Shown: positions 54,380-63,917, counted from the first letter of the stretch. The stretch: DNA of 64,000 nucleotides from Micromonospora sp. NBC_01813 (GCF_035917335.1 NZ_CP109067.1:5455001-5519000), one strand, 5' to 3'. Translations and numbers: made by a program. The notes: generated by a model from the sequence alone, not told the origin.

Positions 54380-55914
54380 GGCCCCTCTACCGTTATCTCC
54401 TGCACACCGATCTGGTACTTCTCGCCGCCGATCGGAGGCAACTTGGTGATCCACACCAGCAGGTACTGGTAGGTCTCGTCGGCGGAGAACCCGCTGAACG
54501 TGAGGGTCGCGCCGTCGGCGTTCTCGAACGGCTCGCCGATCCGGTTCGTGAAGGTCTCCACGACCTGGGTGTCGCCGTCGCGGCTCGACCCCGGGTCGGC
54601 CGGCCCGGCCAGCAACTCGGCGGACGCGCCAGCGGCCGAGAGCTCCACCCGGACGCTGGTCACCGACCGAGGTTCCTGCAGGTCGATGAGTACGCCCATG
54701 CCGCGCTTGAGGTTGCCGAAGTTGGGATTGCGCTCGTAGGCGTCGGTCTCCCAACCGGTGTTGGTGTCGCCGTCGACGGTGGCCTCGACACCGTCGAGTT
54801 CGTCGCGGGCACCGTCGGCGTCGACGATGCGCACCTGGTCGGCGGTGAGGACGATCGGTCGCGGCTGGGCCGCGGCGCTGGTCTCGGTCGGGCCCGGTGT
54901 GGCGGTTACCTGGGCGTCCGGTGGGGCCGGCAGACCAGTGTCGCCGTCGTCGCTGTTGTTGGCGAGCGCGTTGATGCCGAAGAAGAGCCCGGTGACGGCG
55001 ATGACGAGGAGTCCGGCCACCCCTGCGGCGATCTTGCGGCGGGACGCCGGGGGAGTCTCGACCGGATCGTCCGAGGCGGAGAACCGCAGCGGGCCGACGC
55101 TGTCGAGATAGTGCTCCTCGGTCGCGGCGTCCAGCCGGCTCAGCTCCGCGGCCAGCACCTCCGAGGAAGGCAGCGCGAGGCGTGGGTCGAGCAGGTCCAT
55201 GGTCAGATCGTCGAGGTACGCGGGCACGCCGGCGCGCAGCTGACGCGGGGCGGCGACCGCCCCGGTGGCGTCGCGCAGGGCGTCCGGCAGTGCGCTGCGG
55301 CCAGCCTCGTGGTGTGGCCAGTGCCCGGTCATCGCGAAGTAGAGGACACCGCCGATAGCCCGGATGTCGGTCTCGTAGGTGTCCGAGCCGTCGGACCGGG
55401 CGTCGGCGAGGACCACTCGGCCGTCGTGGCCGATCATCACCGTGCCGGGGTGAATGTTTCCGTGCACCATGCCGGTCGCGTGGACGGCGGCGATGGCGGA
55501 GGCCACCGAGTGGGCGATCATCGTGGCCCGGGCGGCGTCGAGCGGGCCGCTGCCGGAGATGACTTCGCGTAACGAGTCGCCGTCGACCCACTCGCGTACG
55601 ACGTAGGCGCGTTGCCCCTCGTCGATCGCGTCGTAGACCCCGACGAGGTTGGAGTGGATGACCCGACTTGCCCGTACGGCTGCCTGGAGCATCTCCATCG
55701 CGGAGTCGCCGCCGGGATAGCGCAGCACCACCGCGACCGGGCGGCGCAGCACCACGTCGACGCCGCGCCAGACCTGCCGGCCCGCACTGTCGTTGTTGAC
55801 GTGCTCAGCCAGCTGGTAGCGGTCGGCGAGGATCTCGCCGACCGTGGGCGCATCGAGGGCCATTACCGGCGGATTGGCTGCATCCGCCCCCCGGCCCTCG
55901 CCGACCTGGGTCAC
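54376..55914 (-). CDS. MurJ-associated pseudokinase with extracellular domain
   Basis: 512 residues from the GTG with GGAGG 4-8 nt upstream. Residues 20-~290 form a Ser/Thr kinase-like domain, but key residues are lost: the VAIK position reads AVVLRY, the HRD loop is HGNIHPGTV and the DFG is ADARSD. A Pro-rich hinge precedes a membrane helix (KIAAGVAGLLVIAVTGLFFG), then an extracellular Thr-rich linker and a discoidin-like domain (NTGWETDAYERNPNFGNLKR). In Mycobacterium this module is fused to MurJ (Rv3910) and, when phosphorylated, recruits FhaA to stop MurJ. Here it is a separate gene following murJ. Confidence 0.87.
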   Translation of the reverse strand: MTQVGEGRGADAANPPVMALDAPTVGEILADRYQLAEHVNNDSAGRQVWRGVDVVLRRPVAVVLRYPGGDSAMEMLQAAVRASRVIHSNLVGVYDAIDEGQRAYVVREWVDGDSLREVISGSGPLDAARATMIAHSVASAIAAVHATGMVHGNIHPGTVMIGHDGRVVLADARSDGSDTYETDIRAIGGVLYFAMTGHWPHHEAGRSALPDALRDATGAVAAPRQLRAGVPAYLDDLTMDLLDPRLALPSSEVLAAELSRLDAATEEHYLDSVGPLRFSASDDPVETPPASRRKIAAGVAGLLVIAVTGLFFGINALANNSDDGDTGLPAPPDAQVTATPGPTETSAAAQPRPIVLTADQVRIVDADGARDELDGVEATVDGDTNTGWETDAYERNPNFGNLKRGMGVLIDLQEPRSVTSVRVELSAAGASAELLAGPADPGSSRDGDTQVVETFTNRIGEPFENADGATLTFSGFSADETYQYLLVWITKLPPIGGEKYQIGVQEITVEGP

Positions 55915-56373
55915 CCGACCTCCTTTGTTGGTCGCTTCGATCGAACGGCCGGTCCTGGTTGTCGCGGGTGTCGTGCTTGTTCTCACGGTAGGTGCTTGTT
56001 CCCACGGTATCGGAATGCTCGCTGACCGGCTCACGTCGGTGGGACGTCGCTTCCCACGATAGATGTCGTACGCACCCGTCCAAAGCGACCTTACCTGGGT
56101 TCCGCAGCGACCGACATGTCAGCTTCGCGCGGCCCGCGCCAGGCGACCACACCGCTCCTGCCCGAACGCATAACCTCCGGCGCGAATATACGTTGTACCG
56201 CCCGGGTGCCATTGCCCACCCGATCGGGACCTCCCGGCCGACGTTCGGCCACGGCCCGTAACGGCGATCTTGGTCCTCGGTTATCCACAGGGTCTGACCT
56301 GCTGTTGAGCGCGGTAGACGAAGTTATCCACAGGGCAATCCACAGGGCGTGGGCAAGTCGCTCCCGACCGAGG
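55915..56373. promoter_or_regulatory. Intergenic region with two DnaA boxes
   Basis: 459 bp between murJ and the pseudokinase gene (both minus) without a gene. Exact TTATCCACA boxes lie at 56281-56289 and 56324-56332, and a partial AATCCACA is near 56337. This gap separates two genes that are usually fused, and could carry a promoter for the pseudokinase-sigM unit. Confidence 0.6.
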
Positions 56374-58179
56374 TCAGCGCCCGAGCCGCCGCCGGACCAT
56401 CATCAGCAGGTCGTTGACCTCCCGGATGCGTAGCGCCACCGACAGGCCGAGATAGGCCGCCGCGATCGCCGCCCCGCCGACCAGCAGTTGGACGAACGCC
56501 GTCACCTGGCCAGGCGAGTCGCCGCCCGGCAGCACCGAGACCACCAGCCAACCCACCAGGGCGGCACCGGCCGCCGCCAGCGCGACCTTGCCGAAGGTGA
56601 CCATGATCGCGCCGAACCCGATCCGGCCCACCCGCCGGCGGAGCAGCCAGGCCGACAGCACCGCCGCCGCCAGGTACGACACCGCGTTGCCGACCATCAG
56701 GCCGGCGGCAGCGAACTGCACGGACAGCATGACGAACAACCCCACCTGCACCAGCACCCGCAGCAGCACCACCGGGATGTTGATCAGAGCAGGGGTCCGG
56801 GTGTCCGGCAGTGCGTAGAACGCGAAGGTGAACAGCTGGCTGACCGCGAAAGGCACCAGTGCGACCGCCGCGGCCACCAGCACGACCGAGGTGGCCTCGG
56901 CGGCTTCGGTGCTGAACGCGCCGTACCGGAACAGGGCGGTCGACAACGGCGTGGCCAGCACCGCGTAACAGACCGCGATCGGCGCGAGCACCGCGGTGAC
57001 CGTCCGGGTGCCCCGGGACAGGTCGGCGGCCACGTCCGCGAACCGCCCGTCGGCGGCGGCGCTGCTCATCCGGGGCATCAACGCGGTGATCACCGAGACC
57101 GCGATGATGCCGTGCGCCATCATCAGCAGCAGGAACACGTTGTTGTAGATCAACGGGCCGGCTTCGTCGTCGTCGCCGGCGCGGTTCAGCAGGTTGATGA
57201 CCACCACCAGGCCGAGCTGGCTGACCGCGACGTAACAGAACATCCAGGCGCCGAGCCGACCCAGCTCGGCGAGGCCGAGCGCCCGGAAGTCGAACCGCCA
57301 GCGCCACCGGAAGCCCACCTTGCGCAGGGCCGGGAGCAGACCGGCGGCCTGCACCATCACGCCGAGCAGGGTGCCTCCGCCGAGCAGCACGATCCGGCCG
57401 GCGGTCATCTCGTCCGGGCCGACGATCCGGGCACCGAAGATCGCGATGTAGGTGCCGAGGGTGGCGATCACGACCAGGTTGTTCAGGATCGGTGCCCACA
57501 TCGGCGCGGCGAAGTGGCCGCGCGTGTTCAAAATCGCGCTGACCAGCGCCGACAAACCGGTGAAGAAGATCATCGGCAGCATCAGGTAGGACAGCAGGGT
57601 GACCAGATTCCGGAACTCTGCACTGGTCTCGTCGCTGGAGTAGAGGATCGTCAGCAGCGGCGCCGCGGCCATCGCGACGAGCGTCGCCACCCCGAGCGCG
57701 AGCACCGCCAGCGTCAGCAACCGCTGCGCGTACGCCTGGCCCCGGTCCGGGTCCGACTTGCGCCGGCGCACCAGCACCGGCACCAGCACGCTGGTCAGGA
57801 TCCCGCCGAGCAGGAACTCGTAGACCATGCCGGGGAAGATCTGCGCGGTGGTGTACGCGTTGCCGACCAGCGCCCCGCCGAGCGCGGCGGCCAGCACGAG
57901 CGTGCGCAGGAAACCGGTGCCCCGGCTGACCAGGCTGCCCAGTGCCATGACCGCGCTGTTGGTTGCGGCGCTGCTGCCCTCGGGCTGATCCGCGTCGTCC
58001 GGTAGGCCGGGCGTCGCCGCCGGTGGCTCGACCGGCGGCGCGGTCGCCTCCACCAGCGGTTGCCCGCCGGGGCTGACCGAGATCTGGGTGGCACCGTCCG
58101 GATCCGGACCGTGCCCGGCAGAAACCGGGCCGCGCCCGTCCGGGTCGGCGTTCGTGCTCCGGTACAACCCGCTGCTCAT
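56374..58179 (-). CDS. murJ: Lipid II flippase MurJ (MviN)
   Basis: 601 residues from the ATG with GGAGG. A Pro/Gly-rich cytosolic N-terminus (~75 residues) is followed by about 14 membrane helices: SAVMALGSLVSRGTGFLRTL, PGMVYEFLLGGILTSVLVPV, FGARIVGPDEMTAGR between helices, and ALPDTRTPALINIPVV later. This is the MOP-superfamily order of MurJ. It flips lipid II outward. The pseudokinase gene downstream provides its regulatory module. Confidence 0.95.
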   Translation of the reverse strand: MSSGLYRSTNADPDGRGPVSAGHGPDPDGATQISVSPGGQPLVEATAPPVEPPAATPGLPDDADQPEGSSAATNSAVMALGSLVSRGTGFLRTLVLAAALGGALVGNAYTTAQIFPGMVYEFLLGGILTSVLVPVLVRRRKSDPDRGQAYAQRLLTLAVLALGVATLVAMAAAPLLTILYSSDETSAEFRNLVTLLSYLMLPMIFFTGLSALVSAILNTRGHFAAPMWAPILNNLVVIATLGTYIAIFGARIVGPDEMTAGRIVLLGGGTLLGVMVQAAGLLPALRKVGFRWRWRFDFRALGLAELGRLGAWMFCYVAVSQLGLVVVINLLNRAGDDDEAGPLIYNNVFLLLMMAHGIIAVSVITALMPRMSSAAADGRFADVAADLSRGTRTVTAVLAPIAVCYAVLATPLSTALFRYGAFSTEAAEATSVVLVAAAVALVPFAVSQLFTFAFYALPDTRTPALINIPVVLLRVLVQVGLFVMLSVQFAAAGLMVGNAVSYLAAAVLSAWLLRRRVGRIGFGAIMVTFGKVALAAAGAALVGWLVVSVLPGGDSPGQVTAFVQLLVGGAAIAAAYLGLSVALRIREVNDLLMMVRRRLGR

Positions 58180-58234
58180 CGATCCTCCACCCGACGGTAC
58201 GCCGGGACCGTGCACTCCGGGCGCAGGCTCGACC

Positions 58235-59233
58235 CTATCGGCCGCCGTCGTCGGCCGGGACGATGCCCGACAGTGCGTCGACCACCCAGGCGGCCTCCGC
58301 CGGCACCACCGGCTCGGTCAGCGCGTCGAGCACCGTCGGATGATCGCAACCGGCCGCCTGCAACGCGTCCGCGAGCGACGGCACCGCCGCCAGGTCGCCC
58401 CGGTCGCGGATCCGTCGGGCCAGCGGCGCGACGCCCGGCGCCCGCCGCCACGGGGTGTCCAACAATCGGCGGTGCCGGTCGGCCGCTCGGCGTACCAACT
58501 CGGTGACGCCGTCGAACGGGAACGACTCGGCACCGGGGGCGCGGGCCGGCGTACCGCCGTCGGGGGTGTTCCCGGCGGTCACCCACCCCCAGCCGGCCGC
58601 GTACCGCCAGCGCACCTGCTCGCCGTGGTCGAGGTGATCGCGGACCCGTTGGGCCACCGCGTCGTCGTCGAAGATCTGCGGATCCGCGGTGACCGGCGCG
58701 GGCCACCACGACGGGTCGGTGAACAACGCCAGCGGTGGTTGCTGCGGACCGGCGGGCTCGCTCGCGGTGCCGCCGTGGCCGTCGCTGTCGCCGCCGTCCG
58801 CACGGCGCAGCGCGCGCAGCGCCGTGGCCAGCATGGTGGCCGCCCGATCCGTCTCGCCAGCCTCATCCGCCGGCGGGGCGTAGCGGTGCAGCAGCGCCAC
58901 CAGCAGACCTGGGTGTGGCCACGCCGGGTCGTCGAGGGCGACCACCCGGCCGATCAGGTCCAGCTCCGCCCAGCGCAGCACCGCCGCGAACGGCCGGCCC
59001 GCGTCGAGACGCGACAGCGGCACCGGTTCGGTGGCACCGGGCTGGCGCAGCCCGAGCTGACACTCGCCGTACGCGAGGTCGACGTCGAGGACCAGTCCGT
59101 ACCCGCCGGCGACCGGCAGCGGCAGTCGTAGTTCAGCGTGGTGACCCGGGGGTGGCTCGCCGGCCGGCGGCAGGTACGCCGCCCAGAACGCCGGATCAGC
59201 GGTCAGGCTGCTCAGATGCTCGGGAACAGGCAC
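58235..59233 (-). CDS. Conserved hypothetical protein
   Basis: 332 residues from a GTG. It starts VPVPEHLSSLTADPAFWAAY LPPAG-type, then a strand-rich segment GGYGLVLDVDLAYGECQLGL and a helical C-terminal half with ALADALQ-like repeats. It has no signal peptide or membrane helix, and several Trp/Asp-rich motifs (FTDPSWWPAP). I do not recognise the family. Position between CCA-transferase and murJ suggests vertical inheritance rather than transfer. Confidence 0.6.
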   Translation of the reverse strand: MPVPEHLSSLTADPAFWAAYLPPAGEPPPGHHAELRLPLPVAGGYGLVLDVDLAYGECQLGLRQPGATEPVPLSRLDAGRPFAAVLRWAELDLIGRVVALDDPAWPHPGLLVALLHRYAPPADEAGETDRAATMLATALRALRRADGGDSDGHGGTASEPAGPQQPPLALFTDPSWWPAPVTADPQIFDDDAVAQRVRDHLDHGEQVRWRYAAGWGWVTAGNTPDGGTPARAPGAESFPFDGVTELVRRAADRHRRLLDTPWRRAPGVAPLARRIRDRGDLAAVPSLADALQAAGCDHPTVLDALTEPVVPAEAAWVVDALSGIVPADDGGR

Positions 59234-59292
59234 GGTGACTCATCCTGCCCGGCGGCTGCGACGAGGGCCACAGCGGATAGTCTGGCGATCCC

Positions 59293-60843
59293 ATGTCCGA
59301 TACCTCCGCGCCCCGCGCCACCGACACCCGAACCGGCCCCGGCTCACCGGTCAGCGACGCCCCTGCCGCCGACTTGTCCGCCGCCGGCGAGCCTCCCGCC
59401 GCACAGCCCCGGGACCTGACCGCCGTGCAACGCAACGCCGTCGCCGAACTGCTCCGGGTCTCCCCCGTCGCCGACGAGCTGGGCCGCCGGTTCGTCGCCG
59501 CCGGGCACGAGCTGCACCTGGTCGGCGGCTCGGTACGCGACGCGCTGCTCGGCCGGCTCGGCAACGATCTCGACTTCTGCACCGACGCGCACCCCGATCA
59601 GACCCTGGGGGTGCTGGCCGGCTGGGCGGAGGCCACCTGGGAGACCGGCCGGGAGTTCGGCACCATCGGTGCCCGGCGTGGTGGGCTGACGCTGGAGATC
59701 ACCACGTTCCGCGCGGAGGCGTACGACGGGGTGACCCGCAACCCGGTCGTGGCGTACGGCACCAGCCTCGACGACGACCTGCGGCGGCGGGACTTCACCA
59801 TCAACGCGATGGCGGTCAGCCTGCCCGAGCACCGGTTCACCGACCCGTACGGCGGCGTCGCCGACCTGGCCGCCAAGGTCATCCGTACGCCGGGCACGCC
59901 GCAGGAGTCGTTCGGTGACGATCCGCTGCGGATGCTGCGCGCGGCCCGGTTCGCCGCGCAGCTGCGCTTCGCCGTGCACCCCGACGTCCGCACGGCGATG
60001 GCCACCATGGCCGCGGACCTGGACCGGATCACCGCCGAGCGTGTACGGGACGAGTTCACCAAGCTGCTCTGCGGCGCCGACCCGGTCACCGGGCTGCGGC
60101 TGCTGGTCGATTCCGGGCTGGCCGACCGCTTCCTGCCGGAGCTGTCCGGGCTGCGGCTGGAGATCGACGAGCACGCGCAGCACAAGGACGTGTACGAGCA
60201 CACCCTGACCGTGGTGAGCAACGCCGTACGGCTGGAGGACGACGGCTGCGACTTCGCCCTGCGGATGGCGGCGCTCATGCACGACGTGGGTAAGCCGGCG
60301 ACCAAGGCGGTCGGGTCGGACGGCCGGGTCAGTTTCCACCACCACGAGGTGGTCGGCGCCCGGCTGACCCGGCAGCGGATGAAGGCGATGCGCTACCCGA
60401 AGGACATGATCGCGCAGGTGGCCACGTTGGTCGGGCTGCACCTGCGGTTCTACGGGTACGGCCGGGGCGAGTGGACCGACTCGGCGGTCCGCCGCTACGT
60501 CACCGACGCCGGTGACCTGCTGGGCCGGCTACACAAGCTGACCCGGTCCGACTGCACCACCCGTAACCGGCGTAAGGCGGCCGCGCTGGCTGCCGACTAC
60601 GACGCGCTGGAGGAGCGGATCGCCCGGATCGCGGCCGAGGAGGACCTCGCCCGGGTCCGTCCCGACCTGGACGGTAACGCGATCATGGAGTTGCTCGGCG
60701 TACCGCCGGGGCCGATCATCGGGCGTGCCTGGCGGCATCTGAAGGAGATGCGGCTGGAACGCGGGCCGCTGGACCGCGACGAGGCCGAGGCGGAGCTGGT
60801 GCGTTGGGCCCGGTCCGAAGGGATCCTGCCGGACGCCGGTTGA
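59293..60843 (+). CDS. CCA tRNA nucleotidyltransferase / poly(A) polymerase family
   Basis: 516 residues from the ATG at 59293. The head domain shows LVGGSVRDALLG at about residue 77 and DLDFCTDA with the catalytic aspartates, then DFTINAMAVSLPEH and FGDDPLRMLRAARFAAQLRF. An HD domain follows (ALMHDVGKPATK near residue 330, HHHEVVGARLTRQRM). It either adds CCA to tRNA 3' ends or polyadenylates RNA; the HD domain favours the class II CCA type with phosphohydrolase activity. The N-terminal ~45 residues are disordered. Rv3907c (pcnA) occupies the same position. Confidence 0.93.
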   Translation: MSDTSAPRATDTRTGPGSPVSDAPAADLSAAGEPPAAQPRDLTAVQRNAVAELLRVSPVADELGRRFVAAGHELHLVGGSVRDALLGRLGNDLDFCTDAHPDQTLGVLAGWAEATWETGREFGTIGARRGGLTLEITTFRAEAYDGVTRNPVVAYGTSLDDDLRRRDFTINAMAVSLPEHRFTDPYGGVADLAAKVIRTPGTPQESFGDDPLRMLRAARFAAQLRFAVHPDVRTAMATMAADLDRITAERVRDEFTKLLCGADPVTGLRLLVDSGLADRFLPELSGLRLEIDEHAQHKDVYEHTLTVVSNAVRLEDDGCDFALRMAALMHDVGKPATKAVGSDGRVSFHHHEVVGARLTRQRMKAMRYPKDMIAQVATLVGLHLRFYGYGRGEWTDSAVRRYVTDAGDLLGRLHKLTRSDCTTRNRRKAAALAADYDALEERIARIAAEEDLARVRPDLDGNAIMELLGVPPGPIIGRAWRHLKEMRLERGPLDRDEAEAELVRWARSEGILPDAG

Positions 60844-60969
60844 CGGTACGCACGGCCCGATCCGCCAGCTACCGGCCGTCGTGCCGCTCGACTACCGTCG
60901 CAGGGCGGACAGGGTGGCGATCGCCGGGCGGTCGGCGCCGGCCGGCGATCGACCAACCGGGAGGGTCAG

Positions 60970-61734
60970 ATGCAGCCGTGCGCGGTCTGCGGCGGCGGGT
61001 CCGTCGACCAGGTCGGGTACTGCCTGCGCTGTCGCACGTTCCGTGGCGTTCCGGGGGTCCGTCCGGGTCAGCTGGGGCAACCGGTCGCGCCGCCGGGGGC
61101 GAACCAGGGCCGGTCCTACCTCGTGCCGCTGGCGGCGCTCGGCACCACGCTTGTGGTGCTGGTCGCGGCGATCGGCGTGGCGCTGGTGGTCCGCCTCGCC
61201 GACGGTGACGCCAACCGGCTGGTCCTCGATCCGAGCAGCTCCCCCACGGCCGGCAGATCAGTTGCGCCGAGTCAGGCCGCCCCGGTGTCGATCGACCCGT
61301 GTGTCATCGGCTCCTGGCAGGTGGAGTCGCACGAGGAGGACATCGCGCTGGACGAGCCCTTCGGCAAGACCCGGTTCAGCGGCGTCGGACCGGGTGCCCG
61401 GATCGAGCTGCGCAAGGACGGGCTGGGCGTCACCGACTACGCGGCCGGAGGCGCACCCGGCGACGGAGGCGGCACCGTCTACCAGGGGAACGTCTCCGGG
61501 GTCACCGTCACCCTCACCCTCGCCGGCCAGGTCACCTACCGCTACCGCGCCGTCGACGGCACCGTGTCCTTCACCGACGTGAACGCCCTGGGCACGGCGA
61601 CGTTGAGCGCACCGGGCATCACCCCGGCGGAACAGCCGCTGACCGCCGATTTCGACCCGGCCAACTACGAGTGCACCGGCGACACTCTGACGCAGAGCAC
61701 GAGCTCCTACACGGTACGGATGTTCCGCCGCTGA
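60970..61734 (+). CDS. Zinc-ribbon membrane protein of unknown function
   Basis: 254 residues from the ATG with GGAGGG 6 nt before it. A CAVCGG ... CLRCR zinc ribbon lies at residues 4-20. A single membrane helix (PLAALGTTLVVLVAAIGVAL) is at ~55-75. The extracytoplasmic domain has two Cys (ASIDPC and YEC), probably one disulfide, and beta-rich sequence like a lipocalin or cystatin fold (GVTVTLTLAGQVTYRYRAVD). The function is unknown. It converges on the flotillin gene across a hairpin. Confidence 0.65.
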   Translation: MQPCAVCGGGSVDQVGYCLRCRTFRGVPGVRPGQLGQPVAPPGANQGRSYLVPLAALGTTLVVLVAAIGVALVVRLADGDANRLVLDPSSSPTAGRSVAPSQAAPVSIDPCVIGSWQVESHEEDIALDEPFGKTRFSGVGPGARIELRKDGLGVTDYAAGGAPGDGGGTVYQGNVSGVTVTLTLAGQVTYRYRAVDGTVSFTDVNALGTATLSAPGITPAEQPLTADFDPANYECTGDTLTQSTSSYTVRMFRR

Positions 61735-61752
61735 CAGCCGGGACGCGCAACG

Positions 61753-61796
61753 GATGCGGCGGGCCCGGGGAGTCAACCCCGGGCCCGCCACGCATC
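61753..61796. terminator. Bidirectional hairpin terminator
   Basis: A 12-bp GC-only inverted repeat (61759-61770 and 61777-61788) with a 6-nt loop, extended by a further 6 pairs after a 2-nt bulge, fills the gap between the convergent genes ending at 61734 and 61811. Confidence 0.8.
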
Positions 61797-61810
61797 AGGT
61801 GGATCGCTGG

Positions 61811-63358
61811 TCAGCTGTTGCCGGCAGGGCCGGTCTCGGTCGCGGATCCGGTCAGCGGCTTGCGGTCGGCGCGTCCACCGTTGGTCGCCTCCGCGCTGGC
61901 GCCACCGAGCTTGGCGAGCATCCCGGCCAGGTCGATCCCGGTCAGGTCGTTGCCGAGCTGCAGACCCTGCGCCACGTTGTTGGCCACCGACTTCGTCAGC
62001 GCCGACGCCCCGTCGGTGGAGATGACGGTCATCTTGTCGATCGAACCCATCGGCGCGCTGGCCGCCTCGACCACCTGCGGCAGCACCTTGACCAGCAGGT
62101 CGAGCACGGCGGCCTCGCCGTACGCGGCGAACGCCTCGGCCTTGCGGGCCATCGCCTCCGCCTCGGCCTCACCACGGGCCCGGATCGCCGCCGCCTCGGC
62201 GTGGCCTTCCCGCTCGATCGCGTCGGCGATCGCGGTACGCCGCCGCTGCTCGGCCTCACCCTCCTTGGCACCTTCGATGGCGTTCGCCTCGGCCAGCGCG
62301 GCCCGCCGGGAGCGCTCACCTTCACCGGTGAGCCGGGCCTGCTCGGCGGAGGCCTGGGCGGCGGCGATGGTCGCCTGCCGCTCGGCGTCGGCCCCCAGCA
62401 CTGCGGCGCTACGAGCCGCCTCCGCCTCCTGCTCGACCCGGTAGCGTGCCGCGTCTGCCGGCTTGCGTACCTCGGTGTCGAGCTGGCGTTCCTTCAGCTC
62501 GGCGTTGCGCTCGGCGACCTTCTGCTGCTCGGAGAGGATGGCCTGGTCGCGTTCAGCCTGGGCCAGTGGGCCGGCCGCCGCGGACCTGGCCTTGGCGGCG
62601 TCGATCTCGGCCGCGATGGACGCCTGCTTGAGCGACAGGTTCCGGTTGGCTTCGGCGATCGCCTCTTCGGCGAGCAGCCGTTCCTGCTCGGCGGCCTGGC
62701 GGGCCCGTGCCTCGGCGATCGCCGCGTCCTTGAGCACCCGGGCCGCCTCCGGCCGGCCGAGGTCCTGCAGGTAGGTGCCCTCGGCGATGATGTCCTGCAG
62801 CTGGAAGGTGTCGAGCACCAGACCCTGGTTGGTCATCGAGTGTTCGGCTTCCTCGGCGACCGCGCTGGCGAAGGCGGCCCGGTCCCGGATGATCTCCTCG
62901 ATGGTGAGCCGGCCGACGATCGACCGCAGCGCACCGGCGAGGACCTCCCGGGTGAAGTCCTCGATCTCGTCCTGCTGGTGCAGGAAGCGTTGGGCGGAGG
63001 CGCGGATCGCGTCCTCCGTACCGCCGATCTTGACGATCGCGACGCCCTGCAGGTTGGCGCGGATGCCCTGCTTGCTGACCGCGCCGGTGATCTCCACGTG
63101 GATGCGGCGGCTGGACAGGTCGAGCACCTGGAGCTTCTGCACCACCGGCAGGACGAACACCGAGGCGCCCATCACGACCTTCTGCCCGGACATGTCGGTG
63201 GAGCGGGAACCGTCGAGCGCCTGGGTGGTGCGACCCTTACGGCCGGTGACGATGAACGCCTCGTTGGAGCCGGCGACCTTGATCCTGGAGAGCACGAAGA
63301 GGATGAGGATGAGCACCAACGCCGCGGCGCCGACGATCGCGATGAGCAGTGGGGTCAT
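61811..63358 (-). CDS. Flotillin (SPFH/band 7 family)
   Basis: 515 residues from the ATG after CCTTAAGAGG-type leader with AAGGAACC. An N-terminal membrane helix (LLIAIVGAAALVLILILFVL) precedes the SPFH domain (SNEAFIVTGRKGRTTQALDG ... VMGASVFVLPVVQKLQVLDL). A long Ala/Glu/Arg-rich coiled coil (~200-400) follows, with repeated EA motifs, and a hydrophobic end. Flotillins scaffold membrane microdomains. The NfeD-like gene upstream is its common partner. Confidence 0.93.
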   Translation of the reverse strand: MTPLLIAIVGAAALVLILILFVLSRIKVAGSNEAFIVTGRKGRTTQALDGSRSTDMSGQKVVMGASVFVLPVVQKLQVLDLSSRRIHVEITGAVSKQGIRANLQGVAIVKIGGTEDAIRASAQRFLHQQDEIEDFTREVLAGALRSIVGRLTIEEIIRDRAAFASAVAEEAEHSMTNQGLVLDTFQLQDIIAEGTYLQDLGRPEAARVLKDAAIAEARARQAAEQERLLAEEAIAEANRNLSLKQASIAAEIDAAKARSAAAGPLAQAERDQAILSEQQKVAERNAELKERQLDTEVRKPADAARYRVEQEAEAARSAAVLGADAERQATIAAAQASAEQARLTGEGERSRRAALAEANAIEGAKEGEAEQRRRTAIADAIEREGHAEAAAIRARGEAEAEAMARKAEAFAAYGEAAVLDLLVKVLPQVVEAASAPMGSIDKMTVISTDGASALTKSVANNVAQGLQLGNDLTGIDLAGMLAKLGGASAEATNGGRADRKPLTGSATETGPAGNS

Positions 63359-63392
63359 GCGGGTTCCTTAAGAGGTGAGGTGGGTCTCGATG

Positions 63393-63917
63393 TCACTGGA
63401 TCGTGGCGGTCTGCTCGACGACGACACTGGTGTCGCTGACCGCCTCCACCACGAAGACCTGGGCACCCAGCGGGATGGTCCGGTCGGCGCGAGCGCTCAG
63501 CTTCACCGGCTGCCCGCCGAGACGGACCCGGATCTCGCCGTACCCGCCGGGGTGGATCGGGGTGATCACGACGCCGAGGGTGCCGACCAGGTCGTTGCGG
63601 GTGGGGGTCGCGTCGGTGGGCATGTCACGGGCGGCGCGGGACAGCCGCGCGGTCAGCCAGCCGGTGGGCACCGCGGCGGCGACGCCGATCGCGGCGGCCG
63701 CGACGGTCAGGCCGGTGCTGCCGGCACCGAGCAATTCGTTCGCGATGGCGCCAGCGAAGCCGAACGCCCCGGCGAAGCCGGCGACCACCTCCACCGACAC
63801 CGGGCCGTCGGCACCGACGTTGCCCAGGTGCAGCAACTCGCCGCCGAGCAGCCCGATGGCGAGGACCGCCACCCCCAGGCCGCCGATGACGAGAAATACT
63901 AGTGTTCCGGTGTCCAC
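63393..63917 (-). CDS. NfeD-like membrane protein
   Basis: 174 residues from a GTG (VDTGTLVFLVIGGLGVAVLA). Three to four membrane helices fill residues 5-~95. The C-terminal ~70 residues form the OB-fold domain of NfeD (LVGTLGVVITPIHPGGYGEI ... LGAQVFVVEAVSDTSVVVE). Short NfeD proteins are encoded next to flotillins and support microdomain formation. The stop is 34 bp upstream of the flotillin start, so the two form one transcript. The window ends 83 bp upstream with no further gene visible. Confidence 0.9.
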   Translation of the reverse strand: MDTGTLVFLVIGGLGVAVLAIGLLGGELLHLGNVGADGPVSVEVVAGFAGAFGFAGAIANELLGAGSTGLTVAAAAIGVAAAVPTGWLTARLSRAARDMPTDATPTRNDLVGTLGVVITPIHPGGYGEIRVRLGGQPVKLSARADRTIPLGAQVFVVEAVSDTSVVVEQTATIQ

